A stretch of DNA of 64,000 nt. Source: Chitinophagaceae bacterium. Lineage in GTDB: Bacteria > Bacteroidota > Bacteroidia > Chitinophagales > Chitinophagaceae. Shown in pieces: positions 37,943 to 47,556 of this stretch (positions are counted from its first letter, which is position 1; every line of letters begins with the position of its first letter). The notes beneath the pieces are model-generated. The model was not told where the DNA came from, ran no database searches, and worked only from the letters and a program-made list of their open reading frames with translations. The stretch spans positions 2,253,001 to 2,317,000 of the forward strand of contig JADJPV010000001.1 in assembly GCA_016713085.1 (NCBI GenBank). Reading direction: 5' to 3'. The position numbers and the translations under genes were made by a program.

Positions 37943-40347
37943 ATGTTTCAAAAAAATAGTATAAAGAAAATCCTCTTTTTAATACTTCTGAGTTGCTCTT
38001 TTCTTTCGTTGAAAAGTCAGAACAGGACCGCCAGTTTTAAAGGATCTGTAGTGAACAGCTTCACTGGTGAACCTTTGCAGGGAGCAAGTATTTATATCCC
38101 CGATATCCGCAGAGGTACTGCGGCAGATTCAAAAGGAAAATTTTCTCTGAAAGATATTCCTGAAGGAAATCACCTCGTTGAAGTTTCATACAGCGGCTTC
38201 AGTAGCCAGGTTGAATCAATTCTGATCAAGGATGAAACTGAGAAGGTCTTCAAGTTAAAGCCAACTATTGCAGAAAACAATGAAGTGGTGGTAACAGGTG
38301 TTTCTACAGCAACTTCATTAAAGAAAATGACAACACCTGTTGTACTGATGAAACGGCAGGAATTTTTGCAAACCGGATCTTCCAATATCATTGAAGCATT
38401 AACAAAAAAACCGGGGATCAGTCAAATGGGAACTGGTCCGGCAGTAAGCAAACCTGTGATTCGTGGCTTGGGTTATAACAGGGTGGTGGTGATCAATGAT
38501 GGTTTGCGGCAGGAAGGTCAGCAATGGGGTGATGAACATGGAATTGAAGTGGATGAGTACAGTATACAGAAAGCTGAAATCTTAAAAGGACCAGCTTCAT
38601 TGATGTATGGTTCAGATGCAATAGCAGGTGTCATTAATTTTATTACCAACACACCGATTGCAGAAGGGAATATTAAAGCCAACCTGTTCACTAATTATCA
38701 AACCAATAATCAGCAGCGTGGTTTCTTTGGCAATATTGCAGGTAACAAAAAAGGATTTTCATTTAATGTGTATGGTTCTTTAAAAGCTGCAGGTGATTAT
38801 CAGAATAAATATGATGGTTATGTGTTCAATTCAAAATTCAATGAACACAATGCAGGAGGTTTTATTGGATTGAATAAAAAATGGGGCTACAGTCATTTAG
38901 TGTTCAGCAGTTTTAATCAGAAGCTGGGATTGGTGGAAGGAGAGAGGGGCAACGATGGACATTTTATTAAGTTCGGTGGTACAGCATTGGAAGCAATTGC
39001 AACCGATGCCGATTTTTCTTCTGTTCATCCATTGGTGCCTTATCAGCATATCATTCATCAAAAGCTGGTAAGTGATAATAGTTTTTTTATGAAAAAAGGG
39101 AAGCTGAATGTAAATGTGGGTGTACAGCGTAACCAGCGGATGGAGTTTGGCAATGCAGATGATCCGGAAGAAAGAGAACTGTATTTTGATCTGAAAACAG
39201 TTAACTATAATACACAGTATCACATCAACGATTTTCACGACTGGAAACTTTCGTTTGGTTTGAGTGGTATGAATCAGCAGAATAAAAACAAAGGAAATGA
39301 AGCCATCATTCCTGATTACCATTTAAATGATGCAGGTGCATTTGCATTTGTACAAAAGAAAGTAAAGCGGTTGAATTTAAGCGGAGGAATCCGTTATGAT
39401 TACCGCAATATAAGCGGAGCAGAAATGCGTGAAGGAACTGATATTAAGTTTGATGCATTCAGTAAAAATTATTCAAACACATCGGGAAGCGCAGGATTTA
39501 CTTATGAATTTACAAAAGGGCTGTTACTGCGTTTCAACCTGGCCAAGGGTTTCAGGGCACCGAATATGGCTGAGCTGGGCAGCAATGGTGCTCATGAAGG
39601 AACCAACCGATATGAAGTGGGGAACAGAAATCTTCTGTCAGAAAAAAGTTTCCAGGTAGATGCCGGTATTGAATTGAATGCTGAGCATATTTCGTTTGCT
39701 GCTTCTTTTTTAATAACAGCATCAGGAATTATATCTTCTTTGAAAAAGCGCCTGATGTATCAGGAAATGATTCTATTATAACAATTGATGGAAATGATTT
39801 TTACCTGTTCCGTTTTGTACAGCAGAATGCAAACCTGTACGGCATGGAATTGTCGGTTGATATTCATCCACATCCGCTCGACTGGCTGCACTTTGAAAAT
39901 TCATTTTCTTTTGTAAGAGGTTTGCTTTTAACTCTGGTTGAAGGGAACAGGAATATTCCGTTTATGCCGGCAGCAAGGGTTTTAAGCGAAGTGAGGTTTG
40001 ACCTGTTTCAGAAAAATACAAAGGTGGTGAGGAATACTTATTTCAAAGTTGAAGTGGATAAGAATTTTAAACAGTCAAATGCATTTACAACATTCAATAC
40101 AGAAACAGCTACTGCTTCTTATACCTTACTCAATGCAGGATTGGGAACAGAGATCATTCGAAAAGGAAAAACTGTTGTCAGTATTTATATCGTTGCTGCA
40201 AATATTCTGGATGTTGCTTATCAAAATCATCTCAACCGTTTAAAATATGCCGGTGAAAACATGGCTACGGGAAGAACCGGGATTTATAATATGGGCAGGA
40301 ACTTTAGTTTTAAAGTAAATATTCCTTTGGAATTTTCATGGAATTAA
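37943..40347 (+). CDS. TonB-dependent outer-membrane receptor (frameshifted)
   Basis: An outer-membrane active-transport receptor of about 800 residues. Signal peptide (to about residue 27); a carboxypeptidase-regulatory-like domain (GEPLQGASIYIPDIRRGTAADSKGKF); a plug with the canonical RGLGYNRVVVINDG and GPASLMYGSDAIAGVINF; then a beta-barrel with FRAPNMAELGSNGAHEG. The frame breaks at the T6 run 39706-39711; one more T restores SFFNNSIRNYIFFEKA and joins to the rest, which ends 40347. The plug segment QEGQQWGDEHGIEVDEY is His/acid-rich and resembles metal-receptor plugs, but the substrate is unassigned. Start is the ATG 37943. Confidence 0.9.
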
Positions 40348-40403
40348 TAACTCTGTAAAAGAAGAACCCGGGCGTTTATTGTAATCTATTTGTACTTTCG
40401 GGT

Positions 40404-40847
40404 ATGGAATTATCAATTAATACCCCCGCATTATTATTCCCTGCAATTACTTTACTGATGCTGGCTTATACCAACCGGTTTCTTGCACTGGCAAGCCTGG
40501 TAAGAAGTCTGCATGATGAATATAATGAACAAAAACAAAGTTCATTAATTCATGGACAGATCAGGAACCTGCATGTACGCATTCGTTTGATCAGAAATAT
40601 GCAGGCACTTGGTGTACTTAGTTTTTTGCTTTGTGTAGTATGTATGTATCTAATTTTCAAAACATACTTTGTTGCAGCTAACTGGGTATTTGCTGCCAGC
40701 TTATTAAGCCTGTTGATGTCATTGATCTACTCATTGATGGAGATCATCCTAAGCACAAGAGCAATTGACATTGAGTTGAGTGATATGGAACTGAAAAAGC
40801 AAAGCCTTATCAGAACAATGCTTGATACGGAAGAAAAGAAATCTTAA
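40404..40847 (+). CDS. DUF2721 domain membrane protein
   Basis: A 147-residue protein with three hydrophobic helices (about residues 9-33, 72-92 and 95-118) and charged linkers; the pattern LLFPAITLLMLAYTNRFLALASLVR and the C-terminal acidic/basic tail are those of DUF2721. Role unknown. It is 56 bases downstream of the TonB receptor and may be cotranscribed, but a functional link is not implied. Convergent with the DUF983 gene. Confidence 0.85.
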   Translation: MELSINTPALLFPAITLLMLAYTNRFLALASLVRSLHDEYNEQKQSSLIHGQIRNLHVRIRLIRNMQALGVLSFLLCVVCMYLIFKTYFVAANWVFAASLLSLLMSLIYSLMEIILSTRAIDIELSDMELKKQSLIRTMLDTEEKKS

Positions 40848-40864
40848 TTGTAATAAGAGATTAA

Positions 40865-41293
40865 TCAGTAGTCAAACTTCTGCGGCTCTGTTGTTTCGTA
40901 ATCTTCATTGTACCGTATAAAAAAGTAGAGATAAATACTCCGGCTCAACCGCATCATCCACGGCTGCAGTACAACCAGTAAAATAGAATTGATCAGCAAC
41001 CACCACAGCACACGGTTGTCATCGAATGAAACGCCGATAAATACCAGCCAGACAACAAATGTTGAAACAGAGAGTGCAACTGCAAGTGCATAACTCACAT
41101 AGCCTGTTCCGTACCAGAAGCCGGGTTCCATATCAAATTTCTGTTTGCATACTTCACACTCAGTATGCATATCAAATGTATGCTTGAAATTATAAGCACT
41201 GAAATCTTTAAACAGCTTACCTCTTCTGCAACGGGGACAGTTCATTGATAAAATACTCCACAAATAATTCGGACGAGGCCTGGACGAACCCAT
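40865..41293 (-). CDS. DUF983 domain protein
   Basis: A 142-residue membrane protein of the DUF983 family. Two zinc-ribbon-like Cys pairs (CPRCRRGK and CEVCKQKF) precede two transmembrane helices (about 68-92 and 98-118), in keeping with the family. Function unknown; relatives often sit near cytochrome oxidase genes, but none is here. The ATG at 41293 (MGSSRPRP) is preferred over the frame's upstream ATG at 41311, which adds six unsupported residues. Confidence 0.85.
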   Translation of the reverse strand: MGSSRPRPNYLWSILSMNCPRCRRGKLFKDFSAYNFKHTFDMHTECEVCKQKFDMEPGFWYGTGYVSYALAVALSVSTFVVWLVFIGVSFDDNRVLWWLLINSILLVVLQPWMMRLSRSIYLYFFIRYNEDYETTEPQKFDY

Positions 41294-41367
41294 GCTTAAA
41301 AATTTGCACAAAGGTAGGTTATAGAGCTTTGTGTAAAAGTGATTTCTATCACAAATACATGATCGAA

Positions 41368-43173
41368 TTACTGAGCAACTGCTACAATTTTTTTACGTTC
41401 ACCAATCTGCTGGCGCCACATGGCATAATACAAACCTTTTTCTTCCAGTAAAGCCTGGTGCGACCCTGTTTCAACCACATCTCCGCCTTCCAGTACATAG
41501 ATCCTGTCAGCATGCATGATAGTTGACAAACGGTGTGCTATTAAAATAGTGATCTGGTTTCTTTCAGATGAAATATCACGGATGGTAGAAGTAATTTCTT
41601 CTTCAGTTATTGAATCAAGCGAAGAAGTTGCCTCATCAAAGATCAGTAATCTTGGTTTGCGTAATAAAGCACGGGCAATGGAGATACGTTGTTTTTCTCC
41701 ACCGCTTAATTTTAAGCCGCCTTCACCAATCATCGTTTCCAAACCATTTTCTGCCCTGGATAATAAACGCTGGCAGCTTGCCTTATTCAGCACATCGTTA
41801 AGCAATGCATCATCTGCATTTGGATTCACAAACAATAAATTTTCTTTGATGGTACCGCTGAACAGCTGTGTATCCTGTGTTACAAAACCAATCTGGTTGC
41901 GCAGGTCTTCAAAGTTGATGGAATTTTCATCCATACCATTGTATAAAATATTTCCCTGCTGAGGACGGTACAAACCCACCAGCAATTTCATCATCGTTGT
42001 TTTACCTGAACCTGATGGACCCACAAAGGCAACAGTTTCACCAACCTTTACATCGAAGTTGATATTGGTAACTGCGTTCGGTCCTGCAGTTTGGTGCTTG
42101 AAAGAAACTCCATTAAACTTCAGCGTTTGAATATCGCCAAGGTGCAATGGACTGGCAGGAGTTGCTTCCGGCTTCTTTTCCATCAGCTTATGAAAGTTGG
42201 TGATGGAAGCTTCTGCTTCCCTGTAAGAAAGAAGAATGTTGCCGATTTCCTGCAAAGGTCCAAATACAAAGAATGAAAAGATCTGCATGGTTACCAGTTG
42301 TCCTGCATCCATCTTGCCTTCATAAATCACCCACATCAGCATAAATAAAATACCCTGTCGCAATGTGTTTACAAATGTGCCCTGTATAAAACTGATGCTG
42401 CGGATCCGTTTTACTTTGGTTAATTCAAGCCCGAGTATTTTGAATGTATTTTTATTGAGCCGTGTTACTTCCTGTTCTGTTAGGCCTAAGCTTTTTACCA
42501 GTTCAATGTTGCGGAGACTTTCAGTTGTTGCCCCTGCAAGCTGTGTTGTTTGTGCTACAATTGTTTTTTGTACAGCTTTTACTTTTTTACTGAGAGCATT
42601 TGAAATGATAACGAGTAAAATAATTCCGCCAAAATAAATAAAAGGTAAAGTCCAGTGAATGGAAGAAGCATAAACGGCAACAATGATGATTCCAATGATA
42701 ACCGGGAAAAGAATATTGATAAATGCTGATACAAATTTTTCTGTATCTGTTCTCACCTTGGTTAAAATGGAAAGTGTTTCACCGCTTCGCTGATCTTCAA
42801 AATCCTGATAGGGAAGTTTCATAGCATGCATCAAGCCATCAGTAAAAACTTTTGCTCCAAATTTCTGCGTGGTTAAACTTTGGAAATAGTCCTGGAAGGC
42901 TTTTGCAATACGGCTAACCATTGCAACGGAAATGGAAGCAGTCAAAACAAAGAATACACCCGGCTCTTTCCATGTGAAAGAAGTGAAGAACCTGTTCCAG
43001 TCAAAATTATGTGTTGGAGGTTTTTCAATTCCCTGGTGCTGATTGGCGAGATTGATCAGCTTACCAAAAAGAATGGGGTCAATCAATGAGAATCCGATAT
43101 TGATGCCTGCCAATGCCATGGTGAGGGCTATCAACGCTTTATACGGCGCAAGATATTTGATGAGTAATTTCAT
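41368..43173 (-). CDS. ABC exporter, MsbA/lipid-flippase-like half-transporter
   Basis: A 601-residue fused permease-ATPase. Six transmembrane helices in the first 320 residues, then a nucleotide-binding domain with Walker A VGPSGSGKTTMMKLL, Q-loop TQDTQLFSG, signature LSGGEKQRISIARALL, Walker B LLIFDEATSSLDS and H-loop AHRLST. This subfamily exports lipids, lipid-linked glycans or drugs as a dimer. The upstream frame (to 43236) has no homology; the ATG at 43173 starts MKLLIKYLAPY. It lies just before four glycosyltransferase genes, which suggests a lipid-linked saccharide or LPS substrate, by inference only. Confidence 0.92.
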   Translation of the reverse strand: MKLLIKYLAPYKALIALTMALAGINIGFSLIDPILFGKLINLANQHQGIEKPPTHNFDWNRFFTSFTWKEPGVFFVLTASISVAMVSRIAKAFQDYFQSLTTQKFGAKVFTDGLMHAMKLPYQDFEDQRSGETLSILTKVRTDTEKFVSAFINILFPVIIGIIIVAVYASSIHWTLPFIYFGGIILLVIISNALSKKVKAVQKTIVAQTTQLAGATTESLRNIELVKSLGLTEQEVTRLNKNTFKILGLELTKVKRIRSISFIQGTFVNTLRQGILFMLMWVIYEGKMDAGQLVTMQIFSFFVFGPLQEIGNILLSYREAEASITNFHKLMEKKPEATPASPLHLGDIQTLKFNGVSFKHQTAGPNAVTNINFDVKVGETVAFVGPSGSGKTTMMKLLVGLYRPQQGNILYNGMDENSINFEDLRNQIGFVTQDTQLFSGTIKENLLFVNPNADDALLNDVLNKASCQRLLSRAENGLETMIGEGGLKLSGGEKQRISIARALLRKPRLLIFDEATSSLDSITEEEITSTIRDISSERNQITILIAHRLSTIMHADRIYVLEGGDVVETGSHQALLEEKGLYYAMWRQQIGERKKIVAVAQ

Positions 43174-43469
43174 AAAATGTAAAAGGTAAAGGTTGGTTGG
43201 CTCAAAAGAATGAACCAGTTTTAAAAAATAAGACAAGTTAACAGGAAATAAGAAGAATCAGGAAATTAGTGCTTTAACACAGCTGGTAATCATAGCACAC
43301 TGACATGAAATATCAGAATCCCGGCAAAGTTGCGGAGTTGAAGAACTCTTTTTAAACACCGGTTACAGCTATGAACTTTCTTTGTTTGGTAACGTGTATT
43401 TTTGCGGCAAGTCGTGATTGTTTCTCAGAACTTCATTTGAACAGGCGATGGAAAAAATAAAAAACAGGT
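43174..43469. other. Divergent intergenic region between ABC exporter and glycosyltransferases
   Basis: 296 bases, no gene. A TATTTTTG at 43397-43404 fits the plus-strand -7 box, though no TTTG occurs at the usual distance. A weak 5-bp stem (43335-43348) followed by five T could be a small terminator or noise. Confidence 0.4.
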
Positions 43470-44345
43470 ATGCTGGTTTGCGGATTCTCTTTTATTCGGA
43501 ATGGTGAAAAATTTGATTTTCCTTTTGAGCAGGCGCTCAGATCAATTCTGCCACTTTGTGACAAAGTGGTTGTTGCTGTTGGAAAGTCAGAAGATCATAC
43601 AGTTGAAAAAGTAAGGGCAATTGATACTAAAATTGAAGTGATTGAAACTGTGTGGGACGATTCTCATAAATCAGGAGGCAGAGTTTTTGCACTTGAAACA
43701 GATAAAGCATTTCAGGCAATTTCGCCAGAATATGACTGGGCTTTTTATATACAGGGAGATGAGGTTATACATGAAGCTGACTATCCTGCAATCCGGAAAG
43801 CAATGGAGGAACAGTTGAATAACAGAAAAATTGACGGATTGCTGTTTAACTACGTTCATTTTTTTGGATCATATAATTATGTGGGTGCAAAATATTCCTG
43901 GTACAGAAGAGAGGTGAGGATTATCAGGAATAGCAAAGATTTTTTTTCGTACAGGGATGCACAGGGTTTCAGAAAAAAACCAAATGAAAAGTTGCGGGTT
44001 AAACTTATTGATGCATCAGTTTATCATTATGGCTGGGTAAGAAACCCCAACGCACTGCAGATGAAGATCAATGATAATATTCATATTTATAAAGGAGATG
44101 ATGCAGGATCCTATTTTGAGGAGTTGAGTAAATCAGTGTACGATTACCAGTCGGCCGGGGAGCCGGTAGAACCGTTCAGGGGTACACACCCTGCCGTAAT
44201 GAAAGAACGGATAGAATTACAGAACTGGCCTTTTCAGCCCGATATGAATTTAAAGTATGTATCATTGAAAGATAAGCTGAAGAGGGTGATTTTCAGGCTT
44301 ACCGGATGGTTTCCTATGGAGTACAGGAATTATAAAAAAGTATAA
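43470..44345 (+). CDS. Glycosyltransferase family 2-like protein
   Basis: A 291-residue protein of the GT2-like fold, without membrane helices. The N-terminus MLVCGFSFIRNGEKFDFPFEQALRSI and ILPLCDKVVVAVGKSEDHTVEKV are typical of a subgroup that adds a single sugar. The donor-metal site is probably DWAFYIQGDEVIHE. It begins the plus-strand part of the cluster. The donor and acceptor are not predictable. Confidence 0.85.
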   Translation: MLVCGFSFIRNGEKFDFPFEQALRSILPLCDKVVVAVGKSEDHTVEKVRAIDTKIEVIETVWDDSHKSGGRVFALETDKAFQAISPEYDWAFYIQGDEVIHEADYPAIRKAMEEQLNNRKIDGLLFNYVHFFGSYNYVGAKYSWYRREVRIIRNSKDFFSYRDAQGFRKKPNEKLRVKLIDASVYHYGWVRNPNALQMKINDNIHIYKGDDAGSYFEELSKSVYDYQSAGEPVEPFRGTHPAVMKERIELQNWPFQPDMNLKYVSLKDKLKRVIFRLTGWFPMEYRNYKKV

Positions 44346-44439
44346 ATTTCTTTTTTGATATTATTGCAGGGCAAAATATCAGTATCTGAATCTTTTCAGG
44401 GCTCAATTTTTGCGGGAAATCAATCAACCGGGCATATTT

Positions 44440-45351
44440 ATGAATCAACCTTTCGTGTCAATTGTTTTGTGTACTTATAATGGAGCTTTGTATATTGAAG
44501 AGCAGGTTCATTCAATACTTGATCAAACATACAGGAACATTGAACTGATTATTGTTGATGATATGTCAACAGATACAACAAAGGAGCTGGTTCTGGAAAT
44601 AGCAAAGACAGATGACCGGATAAGGTTTAGCCAGAATGAAAAAAATCTTGGATATAATCTGAATTTTAATTACGCCTGTAGTATCAGCAGAGGTGAGTTA
44701 ATAGCCATTGCTGATCATGATGATATCTGGGTGCCGGAAAAAATTGAAATACTGGTGAACGTTATACAGAGGAAAAAGGAAACATTGCTTGTACATGGTA
44801 TTTCGGCAAGATTTTCTGAAAATAAAAAACCGAGTATAAAGAGTATAAGGCTTGTCAATTTTCATGAAGGGAATGATCCCCGGATGTTATTTCTGTACAA
44901 CCCTATTTCCGGGCATAATATGCTGTTCAGAAAAGAATTGCTGAACGTTGCACTTCCGTTTCCCAAAGATGTTTATTACGATTGGTGGCTGGCAGTTAAA
45001 GCATGCTGCATTGGAAATATTGTGCATGTGAACCAGATTCTTGTGTGGCACAGGGTTCATGACAGTAATGCAACCGGAGCCGCCAAGCCCAAAACACCTT
45101 TTTACAAGCAGGCATTAATTAACCTGGGCTATTTTATCACTATTCCTGAAATGAACCAGGATGCAAAAAACATGGCAAATTATTTATACAGTGAGTATAA
45201 AAAATTCCCTGATAATAAAATCCGGGTCAAATTTTTTCTGTATGTAATGAAACATGCAAGAACGTTCTTTGCACACAAGAAGAGGCTGTTCCCATGGTTC
45301 TCATATATTAAGCATTCAATGCGGGTTACTTCAGTAAAAGCACATGCCTAA
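44440..45351 (+). CDS. Glycosyltransferase family 2
   Basis: A 303-residue GT-A enzyme. The N-terminus FVSIVLCTYNGALYIEEQVHSILDQTYRNIELIIVDDMSTD is the classic GT2 nucleotide-sugar start, and ADHDDIWVPEKIE carries the DxD-type metal site. The open frame begins at a TTG at 44410, but ATG 44440 fits the family N-terminus. The 3' end overlaps the next, convergent gene by a few bases. The most similar families are rhamnosyl- and other O-antigen or capsule transferases; the specificity is not assignable. Confidence 0.9.
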   Translation: MNQPFVSIVLCTYNGALYIEEQVHSILDQTYRNIELIIVDDMSTDTTKELVLEIAKTDDRIRFSQNEKNLGYNLNFNYACSISRGELIAIADHDDIWVPEKIEILVNVIQRKKETLLVHGISARFSENKKPSIKSIRLVNFHEGNDPRMLFLYNPISGHNMLFRKELLNVALPFPKDVYYDWWLAVKACCIGNIVHVNQILVWHRVHDSNATGAAKPKTPFYKQALINLGYFITIPEMNQDAKNMANYLYSEYKKFPDNKIRVKFFLYVMKHARTFFAHKKRLFPWFSYIKHSMRVTSVKAHA

Positions 45352-46352
45352 TAACGGAACAGTTTTTTTTGAGTTTTAATTGAACCCCTGATTTTTTTGA
45401 ATACAAACTTAACAGACAGCAATTCATTTCCTGCACTTATTCTTTTCATGTTATCCCTGCTTTGTTTTACAGCAGGGTATTTTTTTATAAATTGAATAAA
45501 GGCTGCAAGTAAACTGCTTCTGAGCAGAAGAAGCTGACCAAGCATTTCAAAGACCTGTTGCACTGCCCAGCCGGTTCTTGTAATACCATCGAGGTGTATG
45601 GAGTGAAGAAACATTTTATTTCGCCGGTAAATAATGTCAACAGTTTTTTTTCTTCCGGCAGTAGAAATGGTGGATGATGTTTTATGACGGCAAACAGCAA
45701 AATGTTCATATACTGAACTGTATCCAAGCCGCCATCCTCTGATGGACAGTTCCGTATCTTCTATATAGTATGGTGAGAACAATTCGTTAAAGCCGCCAAT
45801 TAAAGAGAAAACTGTTTTATTTATAAAAGCATTTGCACCTGATACATACATCGTCAGCACTCCATTTCTCATTAACTGTTCATCTGCCAGTATATAATTT
45901 TGTGATGTTTTTATTTTGCTGCCATGCTTTACAGGATATTTTGCCCCATCCTGAATAATATCGTCATCCCAGCCAATGATTCTTCCCATTACAGCAAACA
46001 GTTTTTCCTGTGTTGTGTATTTGAGCAGTGGCTGAAAATAATCCGGTTCCAGTATTACATCGCTGTTTAATAATAATACCCAATTATAAGTTGCAGAAGA
46101 AATGCCCCGGTTTGCTGTAACTGAAAACCCGCTGTTAACAGCAGCAGTTGAAATAATTATTTGAGGAAATTCTTTTTGTAGAATTTCTGTTGAATTGTCA
46201 GTTGAACAATCATCAGCAACAATGATTTCGTAAGGGAGTTTCGTGTTTTGTAAAGCCCTGATACAAGGAGGGATGATTTTGGGCAGAAGATTGCTGCCAT
46301 TGTAATTGGGTATCACAACTGAGATTCCTGTTATTGATTGCTGCGTTTCCAT
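45348..46352 (-). CDS. Glycosyltransferase family 2 (WcaA/RfbN-like)
   Basis: A 334-residue GT2. TGISVVIPNYNGSNLLPKIIPPCIRAL and EIIVADDCSTDNSTEILQK mark the nucleotide-sugar domain, VLLLNSDVILEPDYF the DxD-like site and SPYYIEDTELSIRGWRLGYSSVYEHFAV the ED acceptor motif. This is the rhamnosyltransferase-like branch of the family. A single C-terminal hydrophobic/amphipathic stretch is present. Its start is 72 bases after the end of the next upstream gene on this strand (the GT4), with which it probably forms an operon. Confidence 0.9.
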   Translation of the reverse strand: METQQSITGISVVIPNYNGSNLLPKIIPPCIRALQNTKLPYEIIVADDCSTDNSTEILQKEFPQIIISTAAVNSGFSVTANRGISSATYNWVLLLNSDVILEPDYFQPLLKYTTQEKLFAVMGRIIGWDDDIIQDGAKYPVKHGSKIKTSQNYILADEQLMRNGVLTMYVSGANAFINKTVFSLIGGFNELFSPYYIEDTELSIRGWRLGYSSVYEHFAVCRHKTSSTISTAGRKKTVDIIYRRNKMFLHSIHLDGITRTGWAVQQVFEMLGQLLLLRSSLLAAFIQFIKKYPAVKQSRDNMKRISAGNELLSVKFVFKKIRGSIKTQKKLFRY

Positions 46353-46424
46353 GCCAGGTGTGCAATATACATAAGTAAAAAACTGCCTGAATTAATACTT
46401 CAATTATTTATGTACAAAATTAAT

Positions 46425-47488
46425 TTAGAAATGCAGCTTCAGGTTTTGATAGGCAGCATCCCATGTGTATTTCTGTATTGTTTGATTCCCTGATTTGGCA
46501 ATTTGTATGCGGAGCTGGTTATTTTCAAGAAGCGAAATAATGACTGCTGCAAAGCCGCAGGGATCTTTTACCGGTGCTAACAGCAGGTCTTTCCCATTAA
46601 TTCCGTAATCGCTGTGCCCTCCAATTTCTGTTGCAATAACAGCACAGCCGCATTGCATGGCTTCTGCAGGCGGAAGTGCCCAGCCTTCTGCCCAGCTTGT
46701 CGATAAAAAAATGGAAGCATCATTGTACAGTTTCTTTATATCCTTTGGGTTCTGATGGTATTCAATCCAGTCGGGCAGATCCTTTGGTGCATCATCAACA
46801 CCAAAGAGTATAAGTGAAAGCTGAGGAAATTTTTCTTTTACTGATTTAACTGCAGTGAGACCATCTGCAGTTCCTTTCCATGCAAGATGATGACTCATCA
46901 TCATTAACCTGAAAGGGTTTCGTTTTTCAATTGGAGTTATAATACCTAAATAATCGAAATCAAGTCCGTTGTTTACGATATGCGCTGTTTCACCAATACT
47001 ATTTGCATATTCCTTTAGCCACCGGGCGATAACAATTTTATAAAGCGGCATTTTCCAGGTAGCTTCCACTTCTTCTTTTGTGCCCGACCAATCTTCAAAA
47101 TGCTGAATGAGATACATTTTTTTTCCTTTTGAAGCGGGATAATCATTCAACCAGTTTGCTGTTTGCCATGCAGTGGCAAATGTAATATCTGCATCAGGAA
47201 TGTATTTACTCAAAAGGCTTGGTACTAACAGTTCTGATACTGCAGGGTTTAATGCAAACCACGAAGCAGCAGTATCTTTTTCTTAATCCTTTTTGTGATT
47301 ATTTTCTTTGTTACGCTTATCCTGGTTAACAGAGAAGGGTTTACCATTTTTTTCATGGAGATCTTAACCGGATAAATAATATTTACAGCATGTCCCTCCT
47401 GCACTAATTTGTTAGCATAGCCTAACACCACCTTTACACCACCAACAGGAGTTGTAGCAACACCCGGCAATAGAAAATTAATAGTCAT
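46425..47488 (-). CDS. Glycosyltransferase family 4 (frameshifted)
   Basis: A GT-B enzyme of about 350 residues. The first frame starts MTINFLLPGVATTPVGGVKVV (nucleotide-sugar/acceptor side, GT4 type) and ends at 47249. The second, from 47213 back to 46425, has SHHLAWKGTADGL, ILFGVDDAPKDL and the donor-site STSWAEGWALPPAEAMQCGCAVIATEIGG. One more A in the A5 run (complement of 47277-47281) fuses them into KKDTAASWFALNPAVSELLVPSLLSKYIPD. So this is one gene, broken by a probable undercall. The retaining GT4 fold is clear; sugar and acceptor are not. Confidence 0.88.
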
Positions 47489-47556
47489 TTTTCAATACTC
47501 TTTATGGAAATCGTCAATTCGAGTTGCGTTGTAAAATGCCGGAAGCTTTTTTAAAA

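Noticed and set aside
39706..39843. A separate receptor fragment beginning at 39844
   Set aside because: The same frame is open from the T6 run and reads as barrel strands; it is the C-terminal part of the TonB receptor.
47249..47488. An independent 79-residue glycosyltransferase-like protein
   Set aside because: It is the N-terminal part of the GT4 gene, joined by one A in the run at 47277-47281.
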